From contig JAJEEV010000024.1 in assembly GCA_022820805.1 (NCBI GenBank), positions 85,095 to 149,094 of the forward strand: a DNA stretch of 64,000 nucleotides, in the 5' to 3' direction. The DNA comes from Acidimicrobiia bacterium. Lineage in GTDB: Bacteria; Actinomycetota; Acidimicrobiia; Acidimicrobiales; Aldehydirespiratoraceae. Numbering within the stretch: the first letter of the stretch is position 1; each line of letters starts with the position of its first letter. Position numbers and translations under genes: made by a program. The notes below the pieces were generated by a model. It saw only the letters and a list, made by a program, of their open reading frames with translations, ran no database searches and had not been told where the DNA came from. Shown here piece by piece: positions 16,760 through 24,333 of the stretch.

Positions 16760-16805
16760 TCGCCCCGCCCTGCAAGCCGACACCCAGGATCAAGGAGCAT
16801 CAGCC

Positions 16806-17282
16806 ATGAGCCGTTGGAGCCGCGACGAGATCGAGGAGGCGTTCGCCCGCTACCAGGAAGTGGCCCGGCGAGCCGGCACGACCGGCGATTGGCGCGAGTG
16901 GGCCGACCAGTTCACCGAGGACGCCACCTACATCGAGCACCACTTCGGCACCATGGGCGGGCGCGAGGCCATCTACAACTGGATCCAGTCCACGATGAGC
17001 CAGTGGCCCAACAACGAGATGATCCACTTCCCCATCGAGTGGTACATCATCGACGAGGCCCGGGGGTGGGTGGTCTGCAAGGTCTGGAACCGCATGGCCG
17101 ATCCCGGTGACGGCTCGCTGCACCAGGAGTACAACTTCACCCTGCTGAAGTACGCCGGCAACGGGTTGTGGAGCTATGAGGAGGACATCTACAACCCGGC
17201 CCCGTTCGGCGAGATGGTGGCCGGCTACCTGCGCCACAAGAAGGGCCTGGCCGCAACGAGCGAAGCTCCCGCCGGCGACTAG
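16806..17282 (+). CDS. SnoaL/NTF2-like domain protein 2
   Basis: A 158-residue SnoaL-like protein starting MSRWSRDEIEEAFARYQEVA and continuing with WADQFTEDATYIEHHFGTMGG, a pattern common in actinobacterial nuclear-transport-factor-2-family proteins. The acidic and His residues in the pocket (ATYIEHHFG) could catalyse acid-base chemistry, but the substrate is not known. ATG at 16806 has AAGGAG about 9 nt upstream. It is convergent with nrdJ across only 12 nt, leaving no room for a terminator. Confidence 0.82.
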   Translation: MSRWSRDEIEEAFARYQEVARRAGTTGDWREWADQFTEDATYIEHHFGTMGGREAIYNWIQSTMSQWPNNEMIHFPIEWYIIDEARGWVVCKVWNRMADPGDGSLHQEYNFTLLKYAGNGLWSYEEDIYNPAPFGEMVAGYLRHKKGLAATSEAPAGD

Positions 17283-17294
17283 CTCAGCTGTGGC

Positions 17295-20159
17295 TCAACT
17301 GCAGCCGCTGGTGGCGCCGCAGTCGGCGCACACGTAGCACGACCCGGCGCGGCGCATGGGGACGCCGCAGGTCATGCAGAAGGGCGCGTCCAGGGAGCTC
17401 ACGGCCGGGCCCGCGGCGTGTCCGCCGCTCATGCCCGCTGCTCTCACGCGCCGCTCGGGCCCGGGCGCCTCGGGTGGCGCCGAGGCCGCGGAGAAGTCCA
17501 ATTGGGCCATCAGCTGGGCCGGTGAGGGGACCGAGGGCGGATCGGGCGGGAGATCGTGGCCCTGCTCGGTCTCGGCGACCTGCTCCTCCACGCCGGGAAG
17601 CGTCGGCTGGGTCCGCTCGCCGGTGGTGTACACGCCGAGCGAGGCCCGCTCGGCCGGCGTCAGGTACATCACCGCCAGCTTGCGGAACAGGTAGTCCATG
17701 AGGCTGGTGGCGATGCGGATGTCGGGATCGTCGGTGATGCCGGCGGGCTCGAAGCGCACGCCCACGAACGTCTCGACGAAGGCGGCCAGCGGGACGCCGT
17801 ACTGCAGGCCGTGGCTCAGCGAAATCGCGAAGGCGTCCATGATCCCGGCCAGGGTGGAGCCCTGCTTTGAGACCTTCACGAAGATCTCGCCCGGCCGGCC
17901 GTCGGGGTACTCCCCCACCGTGACGAACCCCTTGCAGTCGGCCACCCGGAACTCGAAGGTGCGCGACCGGCGAGACTTGGGAAGCCGCCGGCGCACTGGC
18001 TCCGGCGGGGCCTCGCCGGCCGACGGGCGCTCGGTGCCGGATCCGTCGGGACTGCCGCTGTCGCGGGAGCCCTCGGAGGCGCCGACGGTGAGCGGTTGAC
18101 CGACCTTCGAGCTGTCGCGGTACACAGCCACCGACTTGAGGCCGAGGCGCCAGGCGTCGATGAACAGCTGCTCCACGCCATCGACTGTCGTCTCGGCTGG
18201 CATGTTCACGGTCTTGGAGATGGCCCCGGACAGGAACGGTTGGACGGCCGCCATCATCTCGATGTGTCCTGACGGGCTGATGGCGTCGTCACCCAGCGAG
18301 CAGGCGAACACCTCGAGGTGCTCGGGATCGATGGGCGCTCCGGCCACACGGTGGTGCTCGGCGATGTGATCGGTGATGCGCTCGATCCGCTCATCGTCAT
18401 AGCCGAGGCGGCGCAGCGCCCTGGGCACGGTGTTGTTCACGATCTCCATGGTTCCGCCGCCCACCAGGCGCTTGGACTTCACCAGCCCGAGATCGGGCTC
18501 GATGCCGGTGGTGTCGCAGTCCATGAGCAGCCCGATCGTGCCGGTGGGAGCCAGCACCGTGGCCTGGCTGTTGCGCACACCGTGGCGGTCGGCCCGGTCG
18601 CAGGCCTCGTCCCACGCCAACTGGGCAGCCTCCAGCAGGCTGGGCGGCGCCATGTCCTCGTCGATGGACGCGGTGGCGGTGCGGTGCTGGTCCAACACCC
18701 GCAGCATGGGGTCGCGGTTGGTGTGGAAGCCGGCGAAGGGACCCATCCGCTCCGCCAGCCGGGTGGACGTGAGGTAGGCCTCGCCGGTCATCACAGCGGT
18801 GACGGCGGCAGCCACCGCCCGGCCCTCGTCGGAGTCGTAGGGAAGGCCCATGGCCATCAGCAGCGCGCCTAGGTTGGCGTAGCCCAGCCCGAGCTGGCGG
18901 AACGCCCGGGTGACCTCCGCGATGGCCTCGGTCGGGTAGTCGGCGTGGCCCACCAGGATCTCCTGGGCGGTGAACAGCACCTGCACCGCCCTTCGGAAGC
19001 CGCTGACGTCGAAGGAGCCGTCGTCGTCGAGGAAGCTCAACAGGTTGATCGAGGCCAGGTTGCAGGCGCTGTCGTCGAGGTGGACGTACTCCGAGCACGG
19101 GTTGCTGGCAGTGATGGGGCCAGTGGCCGGGGCCGTGTGCCAGCGGTTGATGGTCGTCGCGAACTGCACGCCCGGGTCGGCGCACTCCCACGCGGCCTCC
19201 GCCATCTGGCGCAGGATCGAGCGGGCCGGCACCCGATCGAGCACGGTGCCGTCGGTTCGGGCCGTCAGGTCCCAGTCATCGCCCGACGTGGCGGCCCGCA
19301 TGAACTCGTCGGTCACCCGCACGGAGTTGTTGGCGTTCTGGTACTGGACCGAGTCGCTGTCGGCGCCGTCCACACCCATGTCGAACCCGGCCTCGGCCAG
19401 CACTCTCGACTTGCGCTCCTCGCGGGCCTTGCACCAGATGAAGTCCTCGATGTCGGGATGGTCGGCGTCGAGCACCACCATCTTCGCCGCCCGGCGGGTC
19501 TTGCCGCCGGACTTGATGGTGCCGGCCGAGGCGTCCGCCCCCCGCATGAAGCTCACCGGTCCCGAGGCGGTGCCGCCGCCGCTGAGCGGTTCGGAGCTGG
19601 CCCGGATGCGCGACAGGTTCACCCCGGCGCCGGAGCCGCCCTTGAAGATCCGGCCCTCCTCCGCGTACCACTCCAGGATCGACTCCATCGTGTCGTCCAC
19701 CGACAGGATGAAGCACGCCGACGCCTGCTGGGGCACGCCGGCCACGCCGATGTTGAACCAGACCGGCGAGTTGAAGGCGGCCCGCTGCGTGTACAGCAAG
19801 TGCGAGAGCTCGGCCCGGAACTGGGACGCCTCGGACGCGTCGGCGAAGTATCCGTCGGCGTCTCCCCAGTCGGTGATGGCGCCCACGACGCGGTTCACCA
19901 CCTGCTTGAGCGACCACTCGCGCTCGGGAGTTCCCAGCGAGCCGCGGAAGTACTTCTGGGCCAGGATGTTGGTGGCGTTCTGAGACCAGGTGGACGGCAC
20001 CTCGACATCGGGCTGCTCGAAGGCGACCGAGCCGTCCCTGTGGTCGAGCAGGCGCGCGTCGCGACGCTCCCACGCGATCCGGTCGGCCGGATCCTCCAGA
20101 CCCGCGGGCACAGGGTGGCTGCCGGAGATCAGAGCGGTCTGCTCGGGGGCCATGGTCAT
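17295..20159 (-). CDS. nrdJ: Vitamin B12-dependent (class II) ribonucleoside-diphosphate reductase
   Basis: The 954-residue adenosylcobalamin-dependent reductase makes deoxynucleotides from ribonucleotides and works with or without oxygen. Visible are FNSPVWFNIG and QASACFILSVDD (about 132 and 147), the KGGSGAGVNLSRIR loop (about 172), NPCSEYVHLDDSACNLASINL (about 355-375, split here by the active-site region) and the C-terminal zinc-ribbon-like Cys cluster CMTCG...CYVCADC at about 925-950, which relays reducing equivalents. ATG start at 20159 with AGGAGG upstream and a TAGAAT -10 at 20178-20183. It lies close to lexA and the LysM gene, a neighbourhood known in actinobacteria, but nrdR is absent here. 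Confidence 0.95.
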   Translation of the reverse strand: MTMAPEQTALISGSHPVPAGLEDPADRIAWERRDARLLDHRDGSVAFEQPDVEVPSTWSQNATNILAQKYFRGSLGTPEREWSLKQVVNRVVGAITDWGDADGYFADASEASQFRAELSHLLYTQRAAFNSPVWFNIGVAGVPQQASACFILSVDDTMESILEWYAEEGRIFKGGSGAGVNLSRIRASSEPLSGGGTASGPVSFMRGADASAGTIKSGGKTRRAAKMVVLDADHPDIEDFIWCKAREERKSRVLAEAGFDMGVDGADSDSVQYQNANNSVRVTDEFMRAATSGDDWDLTARTDGTVLDRVPARSILRQMAEAAWECADPGVQFATTINRWHTAPATGPITASNPCSEYVHLDDSACNLASINLLSFLDDDGSFDVSGFRRAVQVLFTAQEILVGHADYPTEAIAEVTRAFRQLGLGYANLGALLMAMGLPYDSDEGRAVAAAVTAVMTGEAYLTSTRLAERMGPFAGFHTNRDPMLRVLDQHRTATASIDEDMAPPSLLEAAQLAWDEACDRADRHGVRNSQATVLAPTGTIGLLMDCDTTGIEPDLGLVKSKRLVGGGTMEIVNNTVPRALRRLGYDDERIERITDHIAEHHRVAGAPIDPEHLEVFACSLGDDAISPSGHIEMMAAVQPFLSGAISKTVNMPAETTVDGVEQLFIDAWRLGLKSVAVYRDSSKVGQPLTVGASEGSRDSGSPDGSGTERPSAGEAPPEPVRRRLPKSRRSRTFEFRVADCKGFVTVGEYPDGRPGEIFVKVSKQGSTLAGIMDAFAISLSHGLQYGVPLAAFVETFVGVRFEPAGITDDPDIRIATSLMDYLFRKLAVMYLTPAERASLGVYTTGERTQPTLPGVEEQVAETEQGHDLPPDPPSVPSPAQLMAQLDFSAASAPPEAPGPERRVRAAGMSGGHAAGPAVSSLDAPFCMTCGVPMRRAGSCYVCADCGATSGCS

Positions 20160-20177
20160 GAGAATTACCCTCCTGAG

Positions 20178-20183
20178 ATTCTA
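20178..20183 (-). promoter_or_regulatory. Putative -10 element of nrdJ (TAGAAT)
   Basis: TAGAAT on the minus strand lies 18 nt before the nrdJ ATG, leaving a short leader that contains AGGAGG. The leader is too short for a cobalamin riboswitch, and no NrdR box pair was recognised in 20160-20351. Confidence 0.45.
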
Positions 20184-20338
20184 CCGGGCCGCGCTCCTGA
20201 GCACCCGCCCCGCGACCCTAGAACGCGGCACCTGTGGACCCGTGGGCACGACCTCGGGATTGCTGTGCACGGCGGCTCCCGTCGTCCAGAGATACTGCCG
20301 GGAACCTGTAGAGAACCTCCCCACCGGCACTGCCGCGG

Positions 20339-20344
20339 TACCGT
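20339..20344 (+). promoter_or_regulatory. Leaderless-type -10 element of the RibD-C gene (TACCGT)
   Basis: TACCGT is followed by 7 nt and the GTG start at 20352, with no Shine-Dalgarno sequence. Pattern-based inference. Confidence 0.5.
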
Positions 20345-20351
20345 CGCGGGC

Positions 20352-21110
20352 GTGCGGAGACTGCTGCCGGGCCCGGTTGCCGACGTCGACCCCATGGAGC
20401 TCTACCCGGCGCTGGCGAGGCCCAAGCCGGCGGGGCGGCCGTGGCTTATGGTCAACATGATCGCCTCCGCCGACGGCGCCGTCGCGGTCGAGGGCACCAG
20501 CGGAGCCCTCGGCAACCCGGCCGACGAGGCGGTCTTCTCGGCGGTGCGGGCCAGCGCCGACTGGATCGTGGCCGCCGCCGGGACGGTGCGGGCCGAGCGC
20601 TACGGCCTGCCCCGGCCCGCCGCGGCCTCCAGACGAGCCCGGCTGGCCGCGGGACGGACCGAGCGACCCCGGCTCGCCGTGGTGAGCGCCAGCCTCGACC
20701 TCGACCTGGGCCTGCCGCTGTTCTCCGACCGGCGCCCGGGCGACACCCCGCCGGTGGTCCTCACCGGAAGCGCGGCCGCGACCGAGGCCGTGAAGCGCCT
20801 CGAGCCCTTCTCCGAGGTGGTGCGGCTGCGATCGCCGCGGCCCCAGCCCGCCGAGATCCTCGCGGAGCTCGACCACCGCGGCGCCGGCGTGGTCCTCTCG
20901 GAGGGAGGCCCCTCGTTCAACGGGCAGCTGGCCGACGCCGGCGTGATCGACGAGCTGTGCCTGTCGGTCGCGGCCCTGCTGGTCGGCGGGGCCAGCTCCA
21001 GGATCGTGCACGGATCGGTGCGCAGCGTGCCGTCGAGAATGCGCATCGACCATCTGCTCGAAGCCTCCGACACCCTGTTCATCCGCTACGTCGCGGCTCC
21101 GACCGGCTGA
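20352..21110 (+). CDS. RibD C-terminal/dihydrofolate-reductase-fold pyrimidine reductase-like protein
   Basis: A 252-residue protein of the RibD-C (DHFR-like) family. The conserved pieces are PWLMVNMIASADGAVAV (about 30-46), ADWIVAAAGTVRAERYG (about 71) and VVLSEGGPSFNGQLADAGVIDEL (about 180-202), which match the NADPH and substrate loops of riboflavin pyrimidine reductases. No deaminase domain is attached, so it may perform only the reduction step or act on another compound. The GTG start at 20352 is set by the leaderless -10 element. The 3' end overlaps the convergent LysM gene by 25 nt. Confidence 0.83.
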   Translation: MRRLLPGPVADVDPMELYPALARPKPAGRPWLMVNMIASADGAVAVEGTSGALGNPADEAVFSAVRASADWIVAAAGTVRAERYGLPRPAAASRRARLAAGRTERPRLAVVSASLDLDLGLPLFSDRRPGDTPPVVLTGSAAATEAVKRLEPFSEVVRLRSPRPQPAEILAELDHRGAGVVLSEGGPSFNGQLADAGVIDELCLSVAALLVGGASSRIVHGSVRSVPSRMRIDHLLEASDTLFIRYVAAPTG

Positions 21111-21550
21111 CTCGAATCGGGCCCGCGGCTCCCGTAGAGAGCCAGCCCGCCGGCCTCGTCGATCACGATCCTCTGGCCCGGCTCCAACTCGGCTCCGCCC
21201 GCGGTGCCGGCCAGCTCGCTGACCAGGACGCGGGGGTCGTCGCCGGGCGCGAGGGCGCGGGCGATGTCCCAGAGCGTGTCGCCCGGCTGCACCACGTAGA
21301 CGCCCGGCAAGTCCGCTGACAGCGACGCCCGGCCCGTCGAGGGCCACGGGTTGGCCTCGCCCAGCGGGACGCGGTCGGGCCGGCCGACCACCAGCAGCAA
21401 CGTCACCGCTGCGGCCGCTGCCAGCGCCGCCATCGCCCGGCGGCGGCGATACACCGACTCCGGCAGGCGAGCCGCCCGGGCTGCCGACGGAGGAGCGCCG
21501 CCGGAGGGAGCCGCGCCCGGGACGAGAACATGGGTGGAAGCGAGGGCCAT
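21086..21550 (-). CDS. LysM-domain membrane protein, probable SOS cell-division inhibitor (ChiZ/DivS/YneA-like)
   Basis: A 154-residue protein with a cytoplasmic N-terminus, a single transmembrane helix at about 40-56 and an extracytoplasmic LysM peptidoglycan-binding domain at about 85-130 (YVVQPGDTLWDIAR to LEPGQRIVI). Divergence from lexA is the arrangement known for mycobacterial Rv2719c/ChiZ and for other SOS division inhibitors that carry LysM (YneA). Three GAAC-N4-GTTC LexA boxes lie in the shared intergenic region. ATG 21550 is chosen because GGAGG is 8 nt upstream; an earlier in-frame ATG near 21641 would put LexA boxes inside the coding sequence. It probably blocks septation after DNA damage; this role is inferred from domain and context. 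Confidence 0.85.
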   Translation of the reverse strand: MALASTHVLVPGAAPSGGAPPSAARAARLPESVYRRRRAMAALAAAAAVTLLLVVGRPDRVPLGEANPWPSTGRASLSADLPGVYVVQPGDTLWDIARALAPGDDPRVLVSELAGTAGGAELEPGQRIVIDEAGGLALYGSRGPDSSQPVGAAT

Positions 21551-21619
21551 GGACACATCCTCCCGCGGGGGTGTGACAAGCCGGCTCGGGCTCACCGACC
21601 GAGCGAGATCCTTGACATC

Positions 21620-21631
21620 GAACGCGTGTTC
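21620..21631. promoter_or_regulatory. LexA (SOS) box 1 in lexA-LysM intergenic region
   Basis: GAACGCGTGTTC is a perfect GAAC-N4-GTTC palindrome. It lies nearest the LysM gene and probably controls it. Confidence 0.85.
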
Positions 21632-21634
21632 CGC

Positions 21635-21646
21635 AAACATTTGTAC
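21635..21646. promoter_or_regulatory. Degenerate LexA-like box
   Basis: AAACATTTGTAC differs from GAAC-N4-GTTC by one base in each half-site. It lies between boxes 1 and 2 and may be a weaker LexA site. Confidence 0.4.
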
Positions 21647-21663
21647 GGATATCCTCCTGATGA

Positions 21664-21675
21664 GAACATTTGTTC
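21664..21675. promoter_or_regulatory. LexA (SOS) box 2
   Basis: GAACATTTGTTC is a perfect GAAC-N4-GTTC palindrome, identical to the box at recA. It lies directly upstream of a TACAAT -10 hexamer. Confidence 0.88.
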
Positions 21676-21678
21676 GGT

Positions 21679-21684
21679 TACAAT
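21679..21684 (+). promoter_or_regulatory. Putative -10 element of lexA (TACAAT)
   Basis: TACAAT sits between LexA boxes 2 and 3, about 52 nt before the lexA ATG, where bound LexA would block polymerase. No clear -35 hexamer was seen. Confidence 0.5.
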
Positions 21685-21689
21685 GTAGC

Positions 21690-21701
21690 GAACATCCGTT
21701 C
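21690..21701. promoter_or_regulatory. LexA (SOS) box 3
   Basis: GAACATCCGTTC is a perfect GAAC-N4-GTTC palindrome in the lexA leader, 35 nt before the start codon, suited to autorepression. Confidence 0.85.
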
Positions 21702-21736
21702 GGATTCACAACCCGCTCGCAAGATCGGAGACAGAC

Positions 21737-22381
21737 ATGACGCCCCCCGCCCATCGCAAGCCGCTGACCGCCCGCCGCCGCCAGATCCTCGACGTGATCG
21801 TCGAGCACCAGCGCGAGCGCGGCTACCCGCCGTCCATCCGGGAGATCGCGGCCGAGGTCGGGCTGAGGTCGCCGGCCTCGGTGAAGGCCCACCTCGACGT
21901 GCTCGACTCAGCCGGGTACCTGCGGGTAGACCCGACCCGGCCCCGGGCCATCGAGGTCTGCTACGACGAGAACTCGGGCGCAGCCGTCGAGCGCCGGCCC
22001 GTGCGCCACGTCCCGCTGGTGGGCGACGTGGCGGCCGGCTCCGGAGTGCTGGCCACCGAGAACGTCGAGGAGCTGGTGCCGATGCCGGCCGACCTCACCG
22101 GTGAGGGCGACCTGTTCATGCTGCGGGTGCGGGGCGACTCCATGATCGACGCCGGGATCCTCGACGGCGACTACGTGGTGTGCCGGGCCCAGAGCGTCGC
22201 CGAGGACGGCGAGGTGGTGGTGGCTGGGATTCCCGGAGACGAGGCCACCGTCAAGACGCTGCGGCGCAGCGGGGGCCGGGTCGTGCTGGAGCCGGCCAAC
22301 GAGTACATGGAGCCCATGGAGTTCGGGGCCGACGAGGTGGCCGTCTACGGCAAGGTGGTCACCATGATGCGCAGGTACTGA
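21737..22381 (+). CDS. lexA: LexA repressor
   Basis: LexA represses the SOS regulon and cleaves itself when RecA filaments form. The 214-residue protein has an N-terminal winged helix (TARRRQILDVIVEHQRERGY, then PPSIREIAAEVGLRSPASVK, about 11-50). The autocleavage bond is probably Ala100-Gly101 in GDVAAGSG, with catalytic Ser135 (RGDSM) and Lys173 (EATVKTL). ATG at 21737 has GGAG 7 nt upstream. It is divergent from the LysM gene; LexA boxes in that gap and at recA, imuA' and dnaE2 within this window are its predicted targets. Confidence 0.97.
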   Translation: MTPPAHRKPLTARRRQILDVIVEHQRERGYPPSIREIAAEVGLRSPASVKAHLDVLDSAGYLRVDPTRPRAIEVCYDENSGAAVERRPVRHVPLVGDVAAGSGVLATENVEELVPMPADLTGEGDLFMLRVRGDSMIDAGILDGDYVVCRAQSVAEDGEVVVAGIPGDEATVKTLRRSGGRVVLEPANEYMEPMEFGADEVAVYGKVVTMMRRY

Positions 22382-22408
22382 TCCCGCCCCGCCCGCCGCG
22401 GCGCCGGC

Positions 22409-23494
22409 TCAGGCGCCTTTGACGAGCAGGTCATTCAGAGCGGCGTGCACCGACACGAGTTCATCCCTGTGGACGCGCTCGTCCGCGGTATGAGCCAGCA
22501 GCGGATCGCCGGGCCCGAAGTTCGAGGCCGGAACCCCGCGGGCCGCGAAGAACGCCGCGTCGGTCCAGCCCAGCTTGGCTCGCACCGGTGCGCCGCTGCG
22601 CTCGATCAGCGCGGCCAGCAGTGGATCGTCAAGACCGGGCGCGGCCGCCGGAGCCACGTCGGTCAACTCGACGGTGTCCCCCTCACCGAGCACATCTCCC
22701 AGCACGGACCGGATGTGGTCCTCGGCCTGGTCCGGCGAGCGGTCCGGAGCGAACCGATGGTTCACAGTCAGCGTGGCCCGGTCGGGCACGACGTTTCCCG
22801 CCACCCCTCCGTCCACCGACACCGCCTGAAGCGCCTCGCGGTACTCGCATCCCTCCACCACGGGCCGGCGGGCCTCATAGGTCGAGACGACGGCCAGCAC
22901 GTCGGCGAGCCGGTGGATGGCGTTGCGGCCCATCCATGGCCTTGCGGTGTGGGCCCGCTCCCCCGCCAGCGTCACCCGTAGCCGCATGGTGCCCTGGCAG
23001 CCGGCCTCCACCGCGGCCGCGGTCGGCTCTCCGAGCAGGGCTACGTCCGCTTCTAGCAGGTCGGGCCGGGCTGCGGCCACCTCCAGCAGGCCGTTGTCGG
23101 CCGCGGCGACCTCCTCACGGGCGTAGAAGACGTAGGTGACGTCGGCGGCCGGAGCGTCGACGGATCTGGCCAAAGCCAGCATCACTGCGATCCCGCCCTT
23201 CATGTCGGCCGCGCCCAGACCCCACAGCACGTCACCGTCGATCCGGGCGCCCGCATTGCCGTTGGCCGGCACGGTGTCGGTGTGGCCCGCCAGCACGATG
23301 CGCCGGGCCTTCCCGAGGTGTGTGCGGGCCACCAGGTTGTCGCCCACCCGATCAACGCTGAGATGCGCCAGCGGGCGCAACTCGGCCTCGATGAGATCGG
23401 TGATCGGCCCCTCTGCGCAGCTCTCGGAGGGCACGTCCACCAGAGCGGCCGCGAGGGCCAGCAGGTCGCCTGCCGGCAACGCCCCGGCGGGCAT
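22409..23494 (-). CDS. dapE: Succinyl-diaminopimelate desuccinylase
   Basis: DapE, an M20-family zinc amidohydrolase, removes succinate from N-succinyl-LL-diaminopimelate in lysine and cell-wall precursor synthesis. The 361-residue protein has the metal motif AGHTDTVPA (His71, Asp73), the bridging Asp in GAADMKGG (Asp97), YAREEVAA with the catalytic/metal Glu pair (about 126-127) and a late His in LLAHTADERV. It is the last gene of the dapC-dapD-dapE run; dapD stops 1 nt before its start region. An N-acetylornithine deacetylase assignment is possible by fold but the dap context argues against it. Confidence 0.92.
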   Translation of the reverse strand: MPAGALPAGDLLALAAALVDVPSESCAEGPITDLIEAELRPLAHLSVDRVGDNLVARTHLGKARRIVLAGHTDTVPANGNAGARIDGDVLWGLGAADMKGGIAVMLALARSVDAPAADVTYVFYAREEVAAADNGLLEVAAARPDLLEADVALLGEPTAAAVEAGCQGTMRLRVTLAGERAHTARPWMGRNAIHRLADVLAVVSTYEARRPVVEGCEYREALQAVSVDGGVAGNVVPDRATLTVNHRFAPDRSPDQAEDHIRSVLGDVLGEGDTVELTDVAPAAAPGLDDPLLAALIERSGAPVRAKLGWTDAAFFAARGVPASNFGPGDPLLAHTADERVHRDELVSVHAALNDLLVKGA

Positions 23495-23495
23495 G

Positions 23496-24320
23496 TCAGG
23501 TGGTGGCGCCGTGGTCGCGCAGGATCTCGTTGAGGGCCGACTTGTCGTGGCGCTCGCCCTCGGTCAGGCGCTTGATCACCAGCACCGCGGGCAGGCCGAA
23601 CTCGCCGCCGCCGAACTGGCGGGCGCGGGTGCCCAGCACCGCCACCGACCACGGCGGGATCTCACCCCGTCCGAGCTCGGTGCCAGTCTCGGCGTCGATC
23701 ACCGGGATCGAACCGGTGAGGATCGCCCCGGCTCCCAGCACCGTGCCCCGGCCGACGCGGGCACCGTCGGCCACGATGCAGCGGCTGCCGATCAGGCAGT
23801 CGTCCTCCACGATCACCGGCTGGGCCACCGGGGGCTCGAGCACCCCGCCGATGCCGACCCCGCCCGAGAGGTGCACGTTGGCGCCGATCTGTGCGCAGGA
23901 TCCCACCGTCGCCCAGGTGTCGACCATGGTGTTGGCCCCGACGTAGGCACCGATATTGGTGTAGCTGGGCATCATGATCACGCCGGGCGCCTGGTAGCTG
24001 CCCCACCGGGCCGAGGCCCCCGGCACCACCCGAACGCCCCGGGCCGCGTAGTCGGTCTTGAGTGGAAGCTTGTCGGCGAACTCGAACGGGCCGAGCTCCA
24101 TGGTGCTCATCCTGGAGATGGAGAACAGCAGCAGGATCGCCTGCTTGCACCACTGATTGACCCGCACGGCGCCGTCGTCGAGCACTTCCGCGACGCGGAC
24201 CTCGCCCGCGTCTAGGGCGTTGATCGCCTCGTGCACGGTGGCGATCACGTCGGGATCGTCGCCGTCGAGGTCGGGGCGGGCGGCCCAGAGATCGCTTATT
24301 CGGGTTTCAAGATCGGACAT
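23496..24320 (-). CDS. dapD: 2,3,4,5-tetrahydropyridine-2,6-dicarboxylate N-succinyltransferase
   Basis: DapD transfers succinyl from succinyl-CoA to tetrahydrodipicolinate, starting the succinylase branch to diaminopimelate. The 274-residue protein has an N-terminal helical domain and a left-handed beta-helix made of hexapeptide repeats from about residue 115 (NIGAYVGANTMVDTWATVGS, then AQIGANVHLSGGVGIGG). ATG at 24320 is 10 nt after the dapC stop. No Shine-Dalgarno sequence is present, but TAGCCT lies 7 nt before the ATG and shares its TAG with the dapC stop codon. Confidence 0.94.
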   Translation of the reverse strand: MSDLETRISDLWAARPDLDGDDPDVIATVHEAINALDAGEVRVAEVLDDGAVRVNQWCKQAILLLFSISRMSTMELGPFEFADKLPLKTDYAARGVRVVPGASARWGSYQAPGVIMMPSYTNIGAYVGANTMVDTWATVGSCAQIGANVHLSGGVGIGGVLEPPVAQPVIVEDDCLIGSRCIVADGARVGRGTVLGAGAILTGSIPVIDAETGTELGRGEIPPWSVAVLGTRARQFGGGEFGLPAVLVIKRLTEGERHDKSALNEILRDHGATT

Positions 24321-24327
24321 GCCGGTG

Positions 24328-24333
24328 AGGCTA
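24328..24333 (-). promoter_or_regulatory. Leaderless-type -10 element of dapD overlapping the dapC stop codon (TAGCCT)
   Basis: On the minus strand the dapC TAG stop forms the first three bases of TAGCCT, followed by 7 nt and the dapD ATG. This would let dapD and dapE be transcribed independently of dapC. Confidence 0.45.

Noticed and set aside
20160..20351. Cobalamin riboswitch or NrdR boxes upstream of nrdJ
   Set aside because: No B12 box or paired NrdR-box pattern was recognised, and the TAGAAT -10 leaves a leader of under 20 nt.
21086..21641. Longer LysM protein starting at an ATG near 21641
   Set aside because: It would place a perfect LexA box inside the coding sequence, its AGGAGG is 12 nt away, and the added residues do not look conserved; ATG 21550 has GGAGG at 8 nt.
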